From Fidelibacterota bacterium (GTDB taxonomy: Bacteria > Fidelibacterota > Marinisomatia > SCGC-AAA003-L08 > TS1B11), in NCBI GenBank assembly GCA_004124295.1, contig SCKI01000006.1:62001-126000 (forward strand): a stretch of 64,000 bases of DNA, read 5' to 3'. Positions 42,826-51,344 of this stretch are shown here, one piece after another. The translations under genes were made by a program, and so were the position numbers. The notes beneath the pieces are model-generated. The model searched no databases and was not told where the DNA came from. It worked only from the letters and a program-made list of their open reading frames with translations. Numbering within the stretch: the stretch's first letter is position 1; each line of letters starts with the position of its first letter.

Positions 42826-44058
42826 ATGTCCAAACTACCGTCATCCTACGGGCTGGCGTCCCACGCCTTGCATGCCGGCGAGCTTGAAGGCGACGCCCAG
42901 CATAGCCATGTGGCGCCTATTTATCAAACGTCCACTTTTTCCTTTGCCGATGTCGCCCATGGCCAGGCCCTCTTTTCCGGGGAGCAGGAAGGCAACATTT
43001 ACACGCGCTGGGGGAATCCCACTATCCGTGCCCTGGAGCAGAAAATCGCCGCCCTGGAAGCCCACGATCTGCGCCGGAACGGAGGGCCGGAACTGCCCCT
43101 GGCCGGCATGGCTTTTTCCTCGGGGATGGGGGCCATCAGCAGCCTGCTGCTGACCCTCCTGCGGCCCGGGGATACCCTGCTGACCCACGGCGGCCTGTAT
43201 GGCGGCACGGACGAACTCATGGCCAAAGTGCTGACCGACCTGGGCATCATTACGGTGGTCCTCGATCTGAACGATACGCCGGCCCTGGAGCGGGCCATCG
43301 CTGCGGCCCAGCGGCCCCGCGTGGTCTATATCGAAAGTCCCGCCAACCCGGCCCTGCAGATGACCGACATTGCCCAGGTGGCCAGTCTGGCCCACCAGCA
43401 TGGCCTGCAGGTGATCACCGATAACACTTTCGCTACACCGATCCTGCAGCAGCCGCTGGCCCTGGGGGCCGATTTTGTGATCCACAGCACCACCAAGTAT
43501 CTCAACGGCCACGGCACCACGGTCGGCGGTATGGTGGTTGCCCGGGACGCTGAATTCGTGCGCGGCGATCTGTGGACCCGCATGAAACTGCTGGGGACCA
43601 GCCCCAGCCCGTTCGACGCCTGGCTCATCAACCAGGGCATCAAGACCCTCGCCCTGCGCATGCAGCAGCACTGTGCCAACGCCCAGGCGGTAGCGGAGTG
43701 GCTGTCTGGCCAGGCCAAGGTGGATGCCGTCCATTACCCGGGGCTGCCCGATTTTCCGCAGCACGAACTGGCCCGGCGGCAGATGAAAGGTTTCGGCGGC
43801 ATGGTGGCATTTGAGCTCAAAGGGGGACTGGAGGCCGGCGCCGGCATGATGAACCGGGTCCGGCTGGCCACGCTGGCCGTCAGCCTGGGGGTGGTGGACA
43901 CGCTCATCCAGCATCCTGCCAGCATGACCCACGTGATGATTCCCACGCAGCAGCGCCGGGCCAACGGCATCAGCGACGGGTTGGTGCGGCTATCGGTAGG
44001 GATCGAAGAGGCCGCCGATATTATCGACGACCTGGACCAGGCTTTAAACGGCGCTTAA
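42826..44058 (+). CDS. Cys/Met-metabolism PLP enzyme (gamma-lyase or gamma-synthase type)
   Basis: The 410-residue aminotransferase-fold enzyme has YQTSTFSFADVAHG, YTRWGNPT, the PLP-binding DNTFATPILQQPL and the lysine in HSTTKYLNGHGTTVGG. These are the marks of the cystathionine gamma-synthase, methionine gamma-lyase and O-acetylhomoserine sulfhydrylase group. The exact reaction cannot be fixed by sequence alone. A strong GGAGG precedes the ATG. It is followed in opposite direction by sfsA, whose 3' end it overlaps by 4 nt. Confidence 0.9.
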   Translation: MSKLPSSYGLASHALHAGELEGDAQHSHVAPIYQTSTFSFADVAHGQALFSGEQEGNIYTRWGNPTIRALEQKIAALEAHDLRRNGGPELPLAGMAFSSGMGAISSLLLTLLRPGDTLLTHGGLYGGTDELMAKVLTDLGIITVVLDLNDTPALERAIAAAQRPRVVYIESPANPALQMTDIAQVASLAHQHGLQVITDNTFATPILQQPLALGADFVIHSTTKYLNGHGTTVGGMVVARDAEFVRGDLWTRMKLLGTSPSPFDAWLINQGIKTLALRMQQHCANAQAVAEWLSGQAKVDAVHYPGLPDFPQHELARRQMKGFGGMVAFELKGGLEAGAGMMNRVRLATLAVSLGVVDTLIQHPASMTHVMIPTQQRRANGISDGLVRLSVGIEEAADIIDDLDQALNGA

Positions 44059-44759
44059 CCGGCCGGCGGGGAGAGATCAATGGGCACCTCGCCCCGGTAG
44101 GCAAAGGTTTCGGGCGATACGGCAGTGCGGATGGCATGGACGGCTACGCCGGCCTTGCGGGCGGCCACCAGGGCGTGTCCCAGGGCCGGGTCCCGGTCCC
44201 ACATGGGCCTGAACCGGTCTGCATCGTCCCGCTGGATCACGAACAGGATCATGGTCCGCTGCCCCTGCCGGGCGAGCTCGGCCAGGTGCCGGGCGTGGCG
44301 GGCGCCCCGCTCGGTAACAGCATCGGGGAACTGGGCCAGGCCGTCCTCGGCATAAGTGACCGATTTGACCTCCAGGAACATGCGCTCGGCGCCCTTGGCC
44401 AACAAAAAATCGAAGCGGCTGGCGCCTTCCTTCACTTCCCGTCGCTCCACGGTCCAGCCGGATAAAAACGGCAAATGGCCCCCGTTGATCAGGAAATCCG
44501 TGAAGCGGTTGGGCAGCAATGTGTTGATGCAGATCCACACGTTGCCCCGCTGGACCAGGTGGGTGGTATAGTCGGTCTTACGCTTGGGGCCGGGCGTATG
44601 CTGAACGCGCAACGCCACACCGGGCAGCAGCAGTTCCTTGAGGCGCCCGGGATCGGGCAAGTGGGCCCGCAGAACTTCTCCATCCAGGCGGATTTGGGTC
44701 ACGAACCGGTTGGGCCGGTTGATGAAAGTCGCCGCCAGCAGCTCCCAGGGAATCTGCAT
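44055..44759 (-). CDS. sfsA: SfsA-type sugar fermentation stimulation protein
   Basis: The start ATG at 44759 (MQIPWELLAATFINRPNRFV) is chosen; 43 codons of open frame upstream have no family match. The 234-residue product has the SfsA signature: RAHLPDPGRLKELLLPG, VWICINTLLPNR, RFDFLLAKG and MFLEVKSVTYAEDGLAQFPD. The D...E-x-K pattern makes it a nuclease-like fold able to bind DNA; its cellular role is unclear. It is convergent with the PLP enzyme. Confidence 0.92.
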   Translation of the reverse strand: MQIPWELLAATFINRPNRFVTQIRLDGEVLRAHLPDPGRLKELLLPGVALRVQHTPGPKRKTDYTTHLVQRGNVWICINTLLPNRFTDFLINGGHLPFLSGWTVERREVKEGASRFDFLLAKGAERMFLEVKSVTYAEDGLAQFPDAVTERGARHARHLAELARQGQRTMILFVIQRDDADRFRPMWDRDPALGHALVAARKAGVAVHAIRTAVSPETFAYRGEVPIDLSPPAG

Positions 44760-44938
44760 GGCGGGATCGTTCAAACCGGGTTCGATAGTGCCACTGCCCA
44801 TACTGGGGTGAATATGCTTGTGCGGCTGCCACAGTGCCAGCCTAAAGCGGTAAATTGGCGCATGGTTGACAGACCTGTCATTGTCCACAATAGAATACCG
44901 GTCCCTGGGGCAGGCGCCCGGCGGCCGGGTGAGCGCTG

Positions 44939-46066
44939 ATGGCCCTCGTCCCGCCGCATATCCAGCAGCTGGCCCCCTACAAGGCCGGCAAACCGGCCGA
45001 GGAACTGGCCCGGGAGCTGGGCCTGGAGCGGATCGTAAAACTGGCTTCCAATGAGAATCCCCTCGGTCCCTCGCCCAAGGCGCTGGCCGCAGCCGCCACG
45101 GCCCTGGCCCAGAGCCACCGCTACCCCGATCCAGCGGCCTACGAACTTCGCTCTGCCCTGGCGGACCGGTTCCAAGTGGACCTGGAGAACGTGATCACCG
45201 GCAGCGGCAGCGAAGGGATCATGGCCACCATTCTGCGGACCTTCCTGTTCAGTGACGACGAGATGATATCCGCCGCCAACAGCTTCATCGGCTTCCGGGT
45301 GCTGGCCCACGCCAGCGGCCGCCGGGTGCACTGGATACCGATGCGGGACTACCACTACGATCTGCCGAGGCTGGTGCAGGCCATCAACGACCATACCAAA
45401 ATCATCTACCTGGCCAATCCGGACAACCCTACCGGGACCTGTTTTAGCAGCGCGGAATTTGAAGCCTTCATGGCCGCAGTACCGGAGCGGGTGCTGGTGA
45501 TTCTCGATGAAGCCTACTTTGAATACGCCCGCGACCGGGACGATTATCCCGATTCGATGCGCTACCGGTTCGACAACGTCATCACCTTGCGGACCTTCTC
45601 CAAGGCCTACGGCCTGGCCGGGCTGCGGGTCGGCTACGGCTTCGGCCACCGGGACCTGATCGGCAACCTGCTCAAGGTGAAACTGCCCTTTGAGCCTTCC
45701 CGCGTGGCACAGTCGGCGGCGCTGGCGGCACTGGGGGATCACCCGTTTCTGGAGTCCACGCTGGAGGCCAACCGGACCGGCATGGCCATGCTCACCGAGG
45801 CCCTGGCCGGGCTGGGACTGGAACTGATACCCTCGAAGGCGAACTTTGTGACCCTGGTCCTGCCCAGCGAGGCGCAGGCTGTGGCGCTGGCCGGGGAGCT
45901 GTTGAAGCGGGGCGTGATCCTGCGCCACCTGGGGGCCTTCGGCTGGCCGACACTGGTGCGGGCCAGCATTGGTTTGGCGGAGGAAAATGAATACCTTATT
46001 GAGCAACTGGTAGACGTGCTGGGGGAGATCAGCAATCAGCGATCAGCGATCAGCGGTCAGCCTTAA
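44939..46066 (+). CDS. hisC: HisC-type histidinol-phosphate/aromatic aminotransferase
   Basis: The 375-residue class I/II aminotransferase has LASNENPLGPSPKA, the PLP motif DEAYFEYA, NPDNPTGTCF and the lysine in TFSKAYGLAGLRVGYG. HisC enzymes often also transaminate tyrosine and phenylalanine. Standing directly before the 4-hydroxyphenylpyruvate dioxygenase gene, it may supply that enzyme's substrate. The C-terminal residues EISNQRSAISGQP are coded by a degenerate repeat of the spacer and are not part of the conserved family. About 30 nt of the gene's 3' end (45980-46008) reappear at 46527-46555. Confidence 0.9.
   Translation: MALVPPHIQQLAPYKAGKPAEELARELGLERIVKLASNENPLGPSPKALAAAATALAQSHRYPDPAAYELRSALADRFQVDLENVITGSGSEGIMATILRTFLFSDDEMISAANSFIGFRVLAHASGRRVHWIPMRDYHYDLPRLVQAINDHTKIIYLANPDNPTGTCFSSAEFEAFMAAVPERVLVILDEAYFEYARDRDDYPDSMRYRFDNVITLRTFSKAYGLAGLRVGYGFGHRDLIGNLLKVKLPFEPSRVAQSAALAALGDHPFLESTLEANRTGMAMLTEALAGLGLELIPSKANFVTLVLPSEAQAVALAGELLKRGVILRHLGAFGWPTLVRASIGLAEENEYLIEQLVDVLGEISNQRSAISGQP
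45980..46008 (+). repeat. 29-bp direct repeat, left copy (hisC 3' end)
   Basis: gaggaaaatgaataccttat, then tgagcaact, occurs identically at 46527-46555. The two copies bracket the S23-like gene and its repeats. Confidence 0.9.
46027..46062 (+). repeat. Left degenerate repeat of S23 cassette 1
   Basis: atcagcaatcagcgatcagc, then gatcagcggtcagcc: seven-letter words atcagcg repeated. It codes the tail of HisC and is matched in inverted orientation by 46479-46505. Confidence 0.75.
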
Positions 46067-46083
46067 AGAGGAAATGGAATCGA

Positions 46084-46443
46084 TTGAAGAACTTCCGTGA
46101 TCTGAAGGTATGGGGGAAGGCGCACAGCCTTACCTTAAATATTTATAGTGCGACGGGAAAATTTCCGCAGCGGGAGATTTACGGCCTCACCAGTCAACTG
46201 CGCAGGGCAGCGGCATCCATACCCACGAACATTGCTGAAGGATGTGGTCGCGGCTCCGACCGTGAATTGGCCCATTTCGCGCAGATAGCCGCTGGATCGA
46301 CAAGTGAGGTCGACTACCTGCTTCAATTGGCCCATGACTTGGGATATTTGACATCCGAGACTTATCAGGACCTCCAAAGCCAAGCTGTGGAGTCGAGAAA
46401 AATGTTGGCCGCCTTTATCGGAACCCTGAGGTCTGCAGATTGA
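46084..46443 (+). CDS. Four-helix-bundle (S23 ribosomal intervening-sequence-like) protein 1
   Basis: The start is TTG 46084 after gaggaaat; no nearby ATG fits. The 119-residue product has the S23/bL12-type bundle marks FRDLKVWGKAHSLTLNIY, QLRRAAASIPTNIAEGCGRG (the conserved NIAEG) and an amphipathic C-terminus. These proteins occur as insertions in 23S rRNA genes and as free-standing genes; their molecular job is unknown. It is bracketed by degenerate repeats in inverted orientation and by a duplication of the hisC tail, suggesting insertion as a unit. Confidence 0.88.
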   Translation: MKNFRDLKVWGKAHSLTLNIYSATGKFPQREIYGLTSQLRRAAASIPTNIAEGCGRGSDRELAHFAQIAAGSTSEVDYLLQLAHDLGYLTSETYQDLQSQAVESRKMLAAFIGTLRSAD

Positions 46444-46478
46444 TCAAGCATCAAGGGGCAATTTTTAGCACTCTTTTT

Positions 46479-46505
46479 GGCTGAACGCTGACGGCTGAAG
46501 CCTGA
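46479..46505 (-). repeat. Right degenerate repeat of S23 cassette 1
   Basis: On the minus strand it reads tcaggcttcagccgtcagcg, then ttcagcc, the same word family as the left side but inverted. Confidence 0.7.
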
Positions 46506-46526
46506 TTACCGGCCATTGGTTCGGCT

Positions 46527-46555
46527 GAGGAAAATGAATACCTTATTGAGCAACT
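46527..46555 (+). repeat. 29-bp direct repeat, right copy
   Basis: Exact copy of hisC positions 45980-46008, now in the leader of the HPPD gene. Confidence 0.9.
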
Positions 46556-46578
46556 CGGAGAGGTTTGGAGAGAAATCA

Positions 46579-47673
46579 ATGACTGATGCCAGCAAGCTTA
46601 CCGGCTTCCACCACGTCGAATTTTTCGTCAGCAATGTACTCCAGGCGGCCTACTACTACCAGCGGGTCTGGGGTTTTAAGGTGCAGGCCTACCAGGGACT
46701 GGAGACCGGTGTCCGGGACCGGGCCAGCCTGGTTCTTCAGCAGGGCAAGGTGCGCCTGGTGCTAACGGCGCCGCTGCAGCCGGACGGCGAGATAAACAGC
46801 TTTATCAACCGCCACGGAGATGGCGTGCGGAATGTCGCCTTCGGCACCGACGATGCCGCCGCGGCTTACAGCATGGCCTTGGCCGGCGGGGCCGAATCGG
46901 TGGCGGCCCCGGAGCCGCGGTCCGACGAGCATGGCTCGGTGGTCATCGCCACCATCCGGGCCTATGATAATGTGCTGCACTCCTTCGTCCAGTCTAACGG
47001 CTACACGGGTCCCTTTCTGCCCGGCTTCGGCGAGTATTCCGGCCCGGATATTTCCTCCGGCGACGTGGGGCTGAAGATCATTGACCATGTGGTCCACAAC
47101 ATGCCCGATGGCAGGATGGAATCCCAGGTTCAGTTTTACCAGGATACCCTGGGGATGCACCGCTTCTGGACCGTGGACGACAAGGATATCCGCACCGAGT
47201 ACACTTCCCTGCGGTCCATCGTGGTGGCCAACGGCAACGAAGTGGTGAAAATGCCGGTCAACGAACCGGCGGAGGGGCTCAAGAAGAGCCAGATCCAGGA
47301 ATTCATCGATTTCAACATCGATGCCGGGGTGCAACATGTGGCCCTGCTGACCGGCGACATCATCGCCACCATTGGGCAGTTGCGGGCCAACGGGGTCGAT
47401 TTCCTGGAGGTCCCCGATACCTACTACGAGGAGTTGGCCGACCGGGTCGGCCCCCTGGATGAGGATATGGATGTGCTGCGCAAACTGCGCATCCTGGTGG
47501 ACCGTGACGAGGACGGCTACCTGCTGCAGCTCTTTACCAAGCCGGTGCAGGGGCGGCCCACCTTCTTTTTCGAAGTGATCCAGCGGAAAGGGAGCCGATC
47601 CTTCGGCAAAGGGAATTTCAAGGCCCTGTTCGAGGCCATTGAGCAGGAGCAGGCCCGGCGGGGAAATTTGTAG
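46579..47673 (+). CDS. hpd: 4-hydroxyphenylpyruvate dioxygenase
   Basis: The start ATG at 46579 follows ggagagaaatc; the upstream frame is in the duplicated hisC tail. The 364-residue enzyme has two VOC-type halves. Iron ligands are likely the histidines in IIDHVVHNM and DAGVQHVALLT and the glutamate of FFFEVIQRKG. It converts 4-hydroxyphenylpyruvate to homogentisate in tyrosine breakdown. Homogentisate dioxygenase and fumarylacetoacetase genes follow in order, supporting the assignment. Confidence 0.95.
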   Translation: MTDASKLTGFHHVEFFVSNVLQAAYYYQRVWGFKVQAYQGLETGVRDRASLVLQQGKVRLVLTAPLQPDGEINSFINRHGDGVRNVAFGTDDAAAAYSMALAGGAESVAAPEPRSDEHGSVVIATIRAYDNVLHSFVQSNGYTGPFLPGFGEYSGPDISSGDVGLKIIDHVVHNMPDGRMESQVQFYQDTLGMHRFWTVDDKDIRTEYTSLRSIVVANGNEVVKMPVNEPAEGLKKSQIQEFIDFNIDAGVQHVALLTGDIIATIGQLRANGVDFLEVPDTYYEELADRVGPLDEDMDVLRKLRILVDRDEDGYLLQLFTKPVQGRPTFFFEVIQRKGSRSFGKGNFKALFEAIEQEQARRGNL

Positions 47674-47689
47674 GCCCCCTACGTCACCT

Positions 47690-47779
47690 CTACAAGAGTC
47701 CGCAGTCCATCAATGTTGAGGATAGCACGATAGTTGAAACCAGTAACCAGAAACTTGAAACTGAAAAGTAGACCGAATC
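47690..47779. repeat. Spacer with degenerate gaaac words
   Basis: gatagttgaaaccagtaacc, then agaaacttgaaactgaaaag, between the HPPD and homogentisate dioxygenase genes; same family as 51497-51607 and 53700-53755. Confidence 0.55.
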
Positions 47780-48931
47780 ATGCCCCACTATATTGAACGG
47801 GGGTCCATACCCCCCAAACGCCACACCCAGTTCCGGGACGCGGGCGGAAATCTGCGCTATGAGGAGCTCCTCAGCAGGCAAGGATTCTCTGGCGATCACA
47901 CCAACATGTACCATCTGCGGATGCCGACCCGCATGGCGGCGGTGGGACGCTACATGGACCGGCCCCTCAAGCGGGCTGGGGAGGTCCCCCATCGCCACCG
48001 CCATCTGCGTACCGCCGTGGTCAACAGCACCGGCGGACCGGTCGGCAGCCGGCGGGTGCTGCTCTACAACCAGGACGTGGTCATTTCCAAGGCCCATCCC
48101 AACGAGGACCTGAACAGTTTCTACCGCAACGGGCAGGCGGACGAACTGATCTACGTCCAGACCGGCGCGGGAACCCTGAGCACCAACCTGGGCCTGATCC
48201 GCTTCAAACCCGGTGACTACCTGGTGATTCCCCGGGGCATCATCTGGCAGATGACCTTCGACTCGACGCCGAGGCTGCTGGTGATCGAGACCCGGGGGCC
48301 GCTGGAACTGCCGGACAAATACCTCAGCCGTCACGGCCAGTTGCTGGAGCACGCCCCCTACTGTGAGCGTGACATCCGGACCCCGGAGTTCCAGCCTCCC
48401 AACGATGAGGAAGGGGAGTTCATGGTGATGCTGCACATGGGGGAGGGCATCCAGGAGTACATCTACGCCCAGCATCCGTTCGATCTGGTGGGTTGGGCCG
48501 GACAGTGCTATCCCTGGGCCTTCAGCATCCACGATTTTGAACCCATTACCGGACGCATCCACCAACCGCCGCCGGTGCACCAGACCTTCCAGGCGCCGGG
48601 CCTGGTGATCTGTTCCTTCGTGCCCCGGCTGTTCGATTACCACCCCGACGCCATCCCGACGCCGTATTACCACAGCAACGTCGATTCGGAGGAGGTCATT
48701 TTCTACAGCAAGGGAGAGTTCATGAGCCGCCAGGGAATCGAGGAGGAGTCGATCACCTACCATCCTATGGGCCTGCCGCACGGACCCCAGCCGGGCAAGT
48801 ATGAAGGGTCCATCGGTGTAAAGGCGACCGATGAGCTGGCGGTGATGATCGACACCTTTGCCCCCCTCACCCTGGCCGCTGCGGCCCTGGGCATCGATGA
48901 CGAGGACTACCCCATGTCGTGGTCAGTCTGA
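47780..48931 (+). CDS. hmgA: Homogentisate 1,2-dioxygenase
   Basis: The 383-residue cupin-type dioxygenase has YQTGFGNE-like regions replaced here by IERGSIPPKRHTQFRD. The diagnostic parts are HRHRHLRT, EDLNSFYRNGQADELIYVQT and MGLPHGPQPG with HSNVDSEEVIFYS for the iron site (His, Glu, His). It opens the homogentisate ring to maleylacetoacetate. Its neighbours HPPD and fumarylacetoacetase place it in tyrosine catabolism. Length is somewhat short against the 430-450 residues of many HmgA proteins, as in the bacterial short form. Confidence 0.9.
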   Translation: MPHYIERGSIPPKRHTQFRDAGGNLRYEELLSRQGFSGDHTNMYHLRMPTRMAAVGRYMDRPLKRAGEVPHRHRHLRTAVVNSTGGPVGSRRVLLYNQDVVISKAHPNEDLNSFYRNGQADELIYVQTGAGTLSTNLGLIRFKPGDYLVIPRGIIWQMTFDSTPRLLVIETRGPLELPDKYLSRHGQLLEHAPYCERDIRTPEFQPPNDEEGEFMVMLHMGEGIQEYIYAQHPFDLVGWAGQCYPWAFSIHDFEPITGRIHQPPPVHQTFQAPGLVICSFVPRLFDYHPDAIPTPYYHSNVDSEEVIFYSKGEFMSRQGIEEESITYHPMGLPHGPQPGKYEGSIGVKATDELAVMIDTFAPLTLAAAALGIDDEDYPMSWSV

Positions 48932-48947
48932 TGGGCGGGCGCACAGC

Positions 48948-49943
48948 ATGAAACTGGTCAGCTTTAAATCTGCCGGACGGCCCCGGCTGGGGGCCATCAA
49001 GGATGGGGCGGTGGTGGACCTGGCCCTGGCAGCGGGTGAGCTGGGCGCCACTTTGCCGGACGACATTATGGCCCTGCTGAAGCTCGGCGAGGGGGGCCTG
49101 ACCGCCGCCCGGGAACTGCTCGAGCGCGCCGATCCGGGGGCTCCCTACGCCCAGCCCCTGGAAACCGTGCCGCTCATGGCGCCCGTCCCCAGGCCGGCCT
49201 CGGTCAGGGACGGCTACGCCTTCCGGCAGCACGTGGCCACGGCCCGCCGCAACCGGGGCCTGGAGATGATCCCCGAGTTCGACCAGTTCCCGGTATTCTA
49301 CTTTACCAACCACCAGGCCATCTTCGGGCCGGGCCCGGTGCAGGTCCGGGAGCGCCACCTGGAGCATCTCGACTTCGAGCTGGAATGCGCCATCGTCATC
49401 GGCAGGGAGGGACGCGATATCCCGGCAGGTAAGGCAGATGACTACATCGCCGGCTACATGATCATGAACGACCTGTCGGCCCGGGTGATGCAGATGGAGG
49501 AGATGAAGCTCAATCTCGGCCCGGCCAAGGGCAAGGACTTCGCCACCACCCTCGGCCCCTGGCTGGTGACCCGGGACGAACTGGCCGGCCAGCGCATTGC
49601 AGGTCCCGACGGCGAGCGCTACAATCTGAAGATGACGGCCCAAGTGAACGGTGTGCAGGTATCTGAGGACAATTTGCAGAACATGAACTGGACTTTCGGG
49701 CAGATCATCGAACGGGCGAGCTACGGTGTCAATCTGCACCCTGGCGACGTCATCGGGTCGGGGACCTGCGGCACCGGCTGTTTCCTGGAGCTCAACGGCA
49801 GCGGCATCACCGACAACCAATGGCTGCAGGACGGGGACACGGTCGAACTGGAGATCGAAGGGTTGGGACGGTTGAAAAATGACATAGTTTTCCGGGATAT
49901 GGATGATGTCAAGAGTCCAGAGTCCAGAGTCGGAGAGACTTAG
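48948..49943 (+). CDS. Fumarylacetoacetate hydrolase-family protein (fumarylacetoacetase)
   Basis: The start ATG at 48948 (MKLVSFKSAGRPRLGAIKDG) is 16 bp after the hmgA stop; the open frame upstream overlaps hmgA and is spurious. The 331-residue protein has the FAH fold marks: FYFTNHQAIFGPG, ELECAIVIGREGRDIP with the metal-binding ELE, GYMIMNDLSARVMQ and SGTCGTGCFLELNG. It cleaves fumarylacetoacetate to fumarate and acetoacetate. The last residues SPESRVGET are encoded by the degenerate agtccagagtc repeat that runs into the gene. Confidence 0.9.
   Translation: MKLVSFKSAGRPRLGAIKDGAVVDLALAAGELGATLPDDIMALLKLGEGGLTAARELLERADPGAPYAQPLETVPLMAPVPRPASVRDGYAFRQHVATARRNRGLEMIPEFDQFPVFYFTNHQAIFGPGPVQVRERHLEHLDFELECAIVIGREGRDIPAGKADDYIAGYMIMNDLSARVMQMEEMKLNLGPAKGKDFATTLGPWLVTRDELAGQRIAGPDGERYNLKMTAQVNGVQVSEDNLQNMNWTFGQIIERASYGVNLHPGDVIGSGTCGTGCFLELNGSGITDNQWLQDGDTVELEIEGLGRLKNDIVFRDMDDVKSPESRVGET
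49911..49940 (+). repeat. Left degenerate repeat of S23 cassette 2
   Basis: caagagtccagagtccagag, then tcggagagac, overlaps the 3' end of the fumarylacetoacetase gene and is matched in inverted orientation after the S23-like gene. Confidence 0.75.
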
Positions 49944-49966
49944 CCAGTGGCATTGGGCTAGCGGAT

Positions 49967-50356
49967 TTGGCAGTTTTCGAAAGTTTCGAGGATATTGAAG
50001 CTTGGCGAAAGGGACGCGAGCTTGTTAAAAAGATTTACACAATGACATCCAAGGGTGATTTTGCTAAAGATTTCGGGCTGAAAGACCAGATTCAACGAGC
50101 CTCAATTTCTATCATTTCGAATATTGCAGAGGGTTTTGATCGAGGTGGCGATAAGGAATTTATCCAGTTTCTCTCTGTGGCCAAAGGCTCGGCCGGCGAA
50201 GTCAACGCACAGCTTTATGCCGCAATTGACCTGGGCTATATTACCAGGGCAGAATTCGAGAAGGCGAGCAAACTGGTGAATGATATTCGACAATTAATTG
50301 GCGGGTTGATCATGTATTTGAAGGGCTCAACCCTTAAAGGGTATAAGTTCAAGTAG
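49967..50356 (+). CDS. Four-helix-bundle (S23 ribosomal intervening-sequence-like) protein 2
   Basis: The 129-residue protein reads FEDIEAWRKGRELVKKIYTM, DQIQRASISIISNIAEGFDR and SAGEVNAQLYAAIDLGYITR, again with the conserved NIAEG. It is a homologue, not a recent copy, of the gene at 46084. Its codon use is AT-richer than that of the catabolic genes around it. It lies between degenerate repeats in inverted orientation, inserted between the fumarylacetoacetase and the flavin reductase-like gene. The start, possibly a TTG at 49967, is weak. Function unknown. Confidence 0.88.
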   Translation: MAVFESFEDIEAWRKGRELVKKIYTMTSKGDFAKDFGLKDQIQRASISIISNIAEGFDRGGDKEFIQFLSVAKGSAGEVNAQLYAAIDLGYITRAEFEKASKLVNDIRQLIGGLIMYLKGSTLKGYKFK

Positions 50357-50389
50357 GCCTTTTTCAGACATATCAGGACTTGATTTGCC

Positions 50390-50472
50390 GGACTCTGGAC
50401 CCGGGACTCCGGACTCTGGACCCTGGACTTTTGACTCCGGACTCTGGACCCTGGACTCTTGACTCCGGACTG
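50390..50472 (-). repeat. Right degenerate repeat of S23 cassette 2
   Basis: On the minus strand agtccggagtcaagagtcca, then gggtccagagtccggagtca and on, is a 12-13 bp imperfect tandem repeat. It matches the left copy in reverse and ends 2 bp before the next ATG. Confidence 0.8.
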
Positions 50473-50474
50473 TT

Positions 50475-51344
50475 ATGCCATATAGAAACCTAACCCCCTC
50501 CGCCCTCCCGCTAAAAGACCGCCACCAGTATCTCCTGGGCGGCGTCGGTCCCCGGCCCATCGCATTTGTCGGCAGCCTGAGTGCCGCTGGCCTCCCGAAC
50601 CTGGCGCCGTTCAGCTTCTTCAACGCCTTTGGCGCCAACCCGGTGATCATCGGCATCTCGCCGGCCTACAGCGGCCGCACCGGGGAGCCGAAGGACACCA
50701 TGCTCAACATCCAGGCCACCGGCGAGTTCACTGTGTCCATTGTGAGCTATCCGATGGTCCGGCAGATGCAGTTGGCCGCCGGCGAGTATCCGCCAGGGGT
50801 GAGCGAGTTCGAGGTATCGGGCCTGACTCCGCTGCCGAGCCTGAAGGTGTCCCCGCCGGCGGTGGCCGAGTCGCCCTTCGTCATGGAGTGCACATTCGAC
50901 CGGCACATCGAGCTCGGCGGCGATAAAGGCAGCGGCAACCTGTTGCTGGGCGAGGTGGTGCAGTACCGCATCAAGGAGGAGGTGTTCGGCGACGACGGGC
51001 ATATCGATCCCTATAAGATGGACCAGGTTGGGCGGCACAATCTGGGCTGGTATTCCCGCTCCCGGGAAGGGCTGTTCAGCATCGACCGCCGCCAGACCGA
51101 CCAGGCCGTTGGTTTTCAGGCGCTGCCCGCCGATTTGCTGACCTCCACGGTGCTCACCGGCAACGATCTGGCCCTGCTGGCCGGTGTGCCGGAAGTGCCC
51201 CAGGATGCCGAGGTGCCGGGGGACTTGAACGCCCGGCTTGAGGGGATGTCCACCGGGGACCGGCACCGGGAGATCAAGGGTCTCATTGAGGCCGGAGATT
51301 TGGAAGGAGCCTGGGCGGTTGGGCTGATGGAGGATGCAGGATAA
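50475..51344 (+). CDS. Flavin reductase-like FMN-binding split-barrel protein
   Basis: The 289-residue protein has YLLGGVGPRPIAFVGSLSAA, NLAPFSFFNAFGANPVIIGI and MLNIQATGEFTVSIVSYPMV. These are the FMN-binding split barrel shared by flavin reductases and pyridoxamine oxidase relatives. It is commonly found beside FAH and homogentisate genes, where it may supply reduced flavin or act on a pathway intermediate. No ribosome site precedes the ATG; the start is immediately after the spacer repeat. Its role in this tyrosine cluster is inferred. Confidence 0.85.
   Translation: MPYRNLTPSALPLKDRHQYLLGGVGPRPIAFVGSLSAAGLPNLAPFSFFNAFGANPVIIGISPAYSGRTGEPKDTMLNIQATGEFTVSIVSYPMVRQMQLAAGEYPPGVSEFEVSGLTPLPSLKVSPPAVAESPFVMECTFDRHIELGGDKGSGNLLLGEVVQYRIKEEVFGDDGHIDPYKMDQVGRHNLGWYSRSREGLFSIDRRQTDQAVGFQALPADLLTSTVLTGNDLALLAGVPEVPQDAEVPGDLNARLEGMSTGDRHREIKGLIEAGDLEGAWAVGLMEDAG

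Noticed and set aside
50390-50472. CRISPR array near the S23-like gene 2
   Set aside because: The units are 12-13 bp imperfect tandem words without unique spacers or cas genes.
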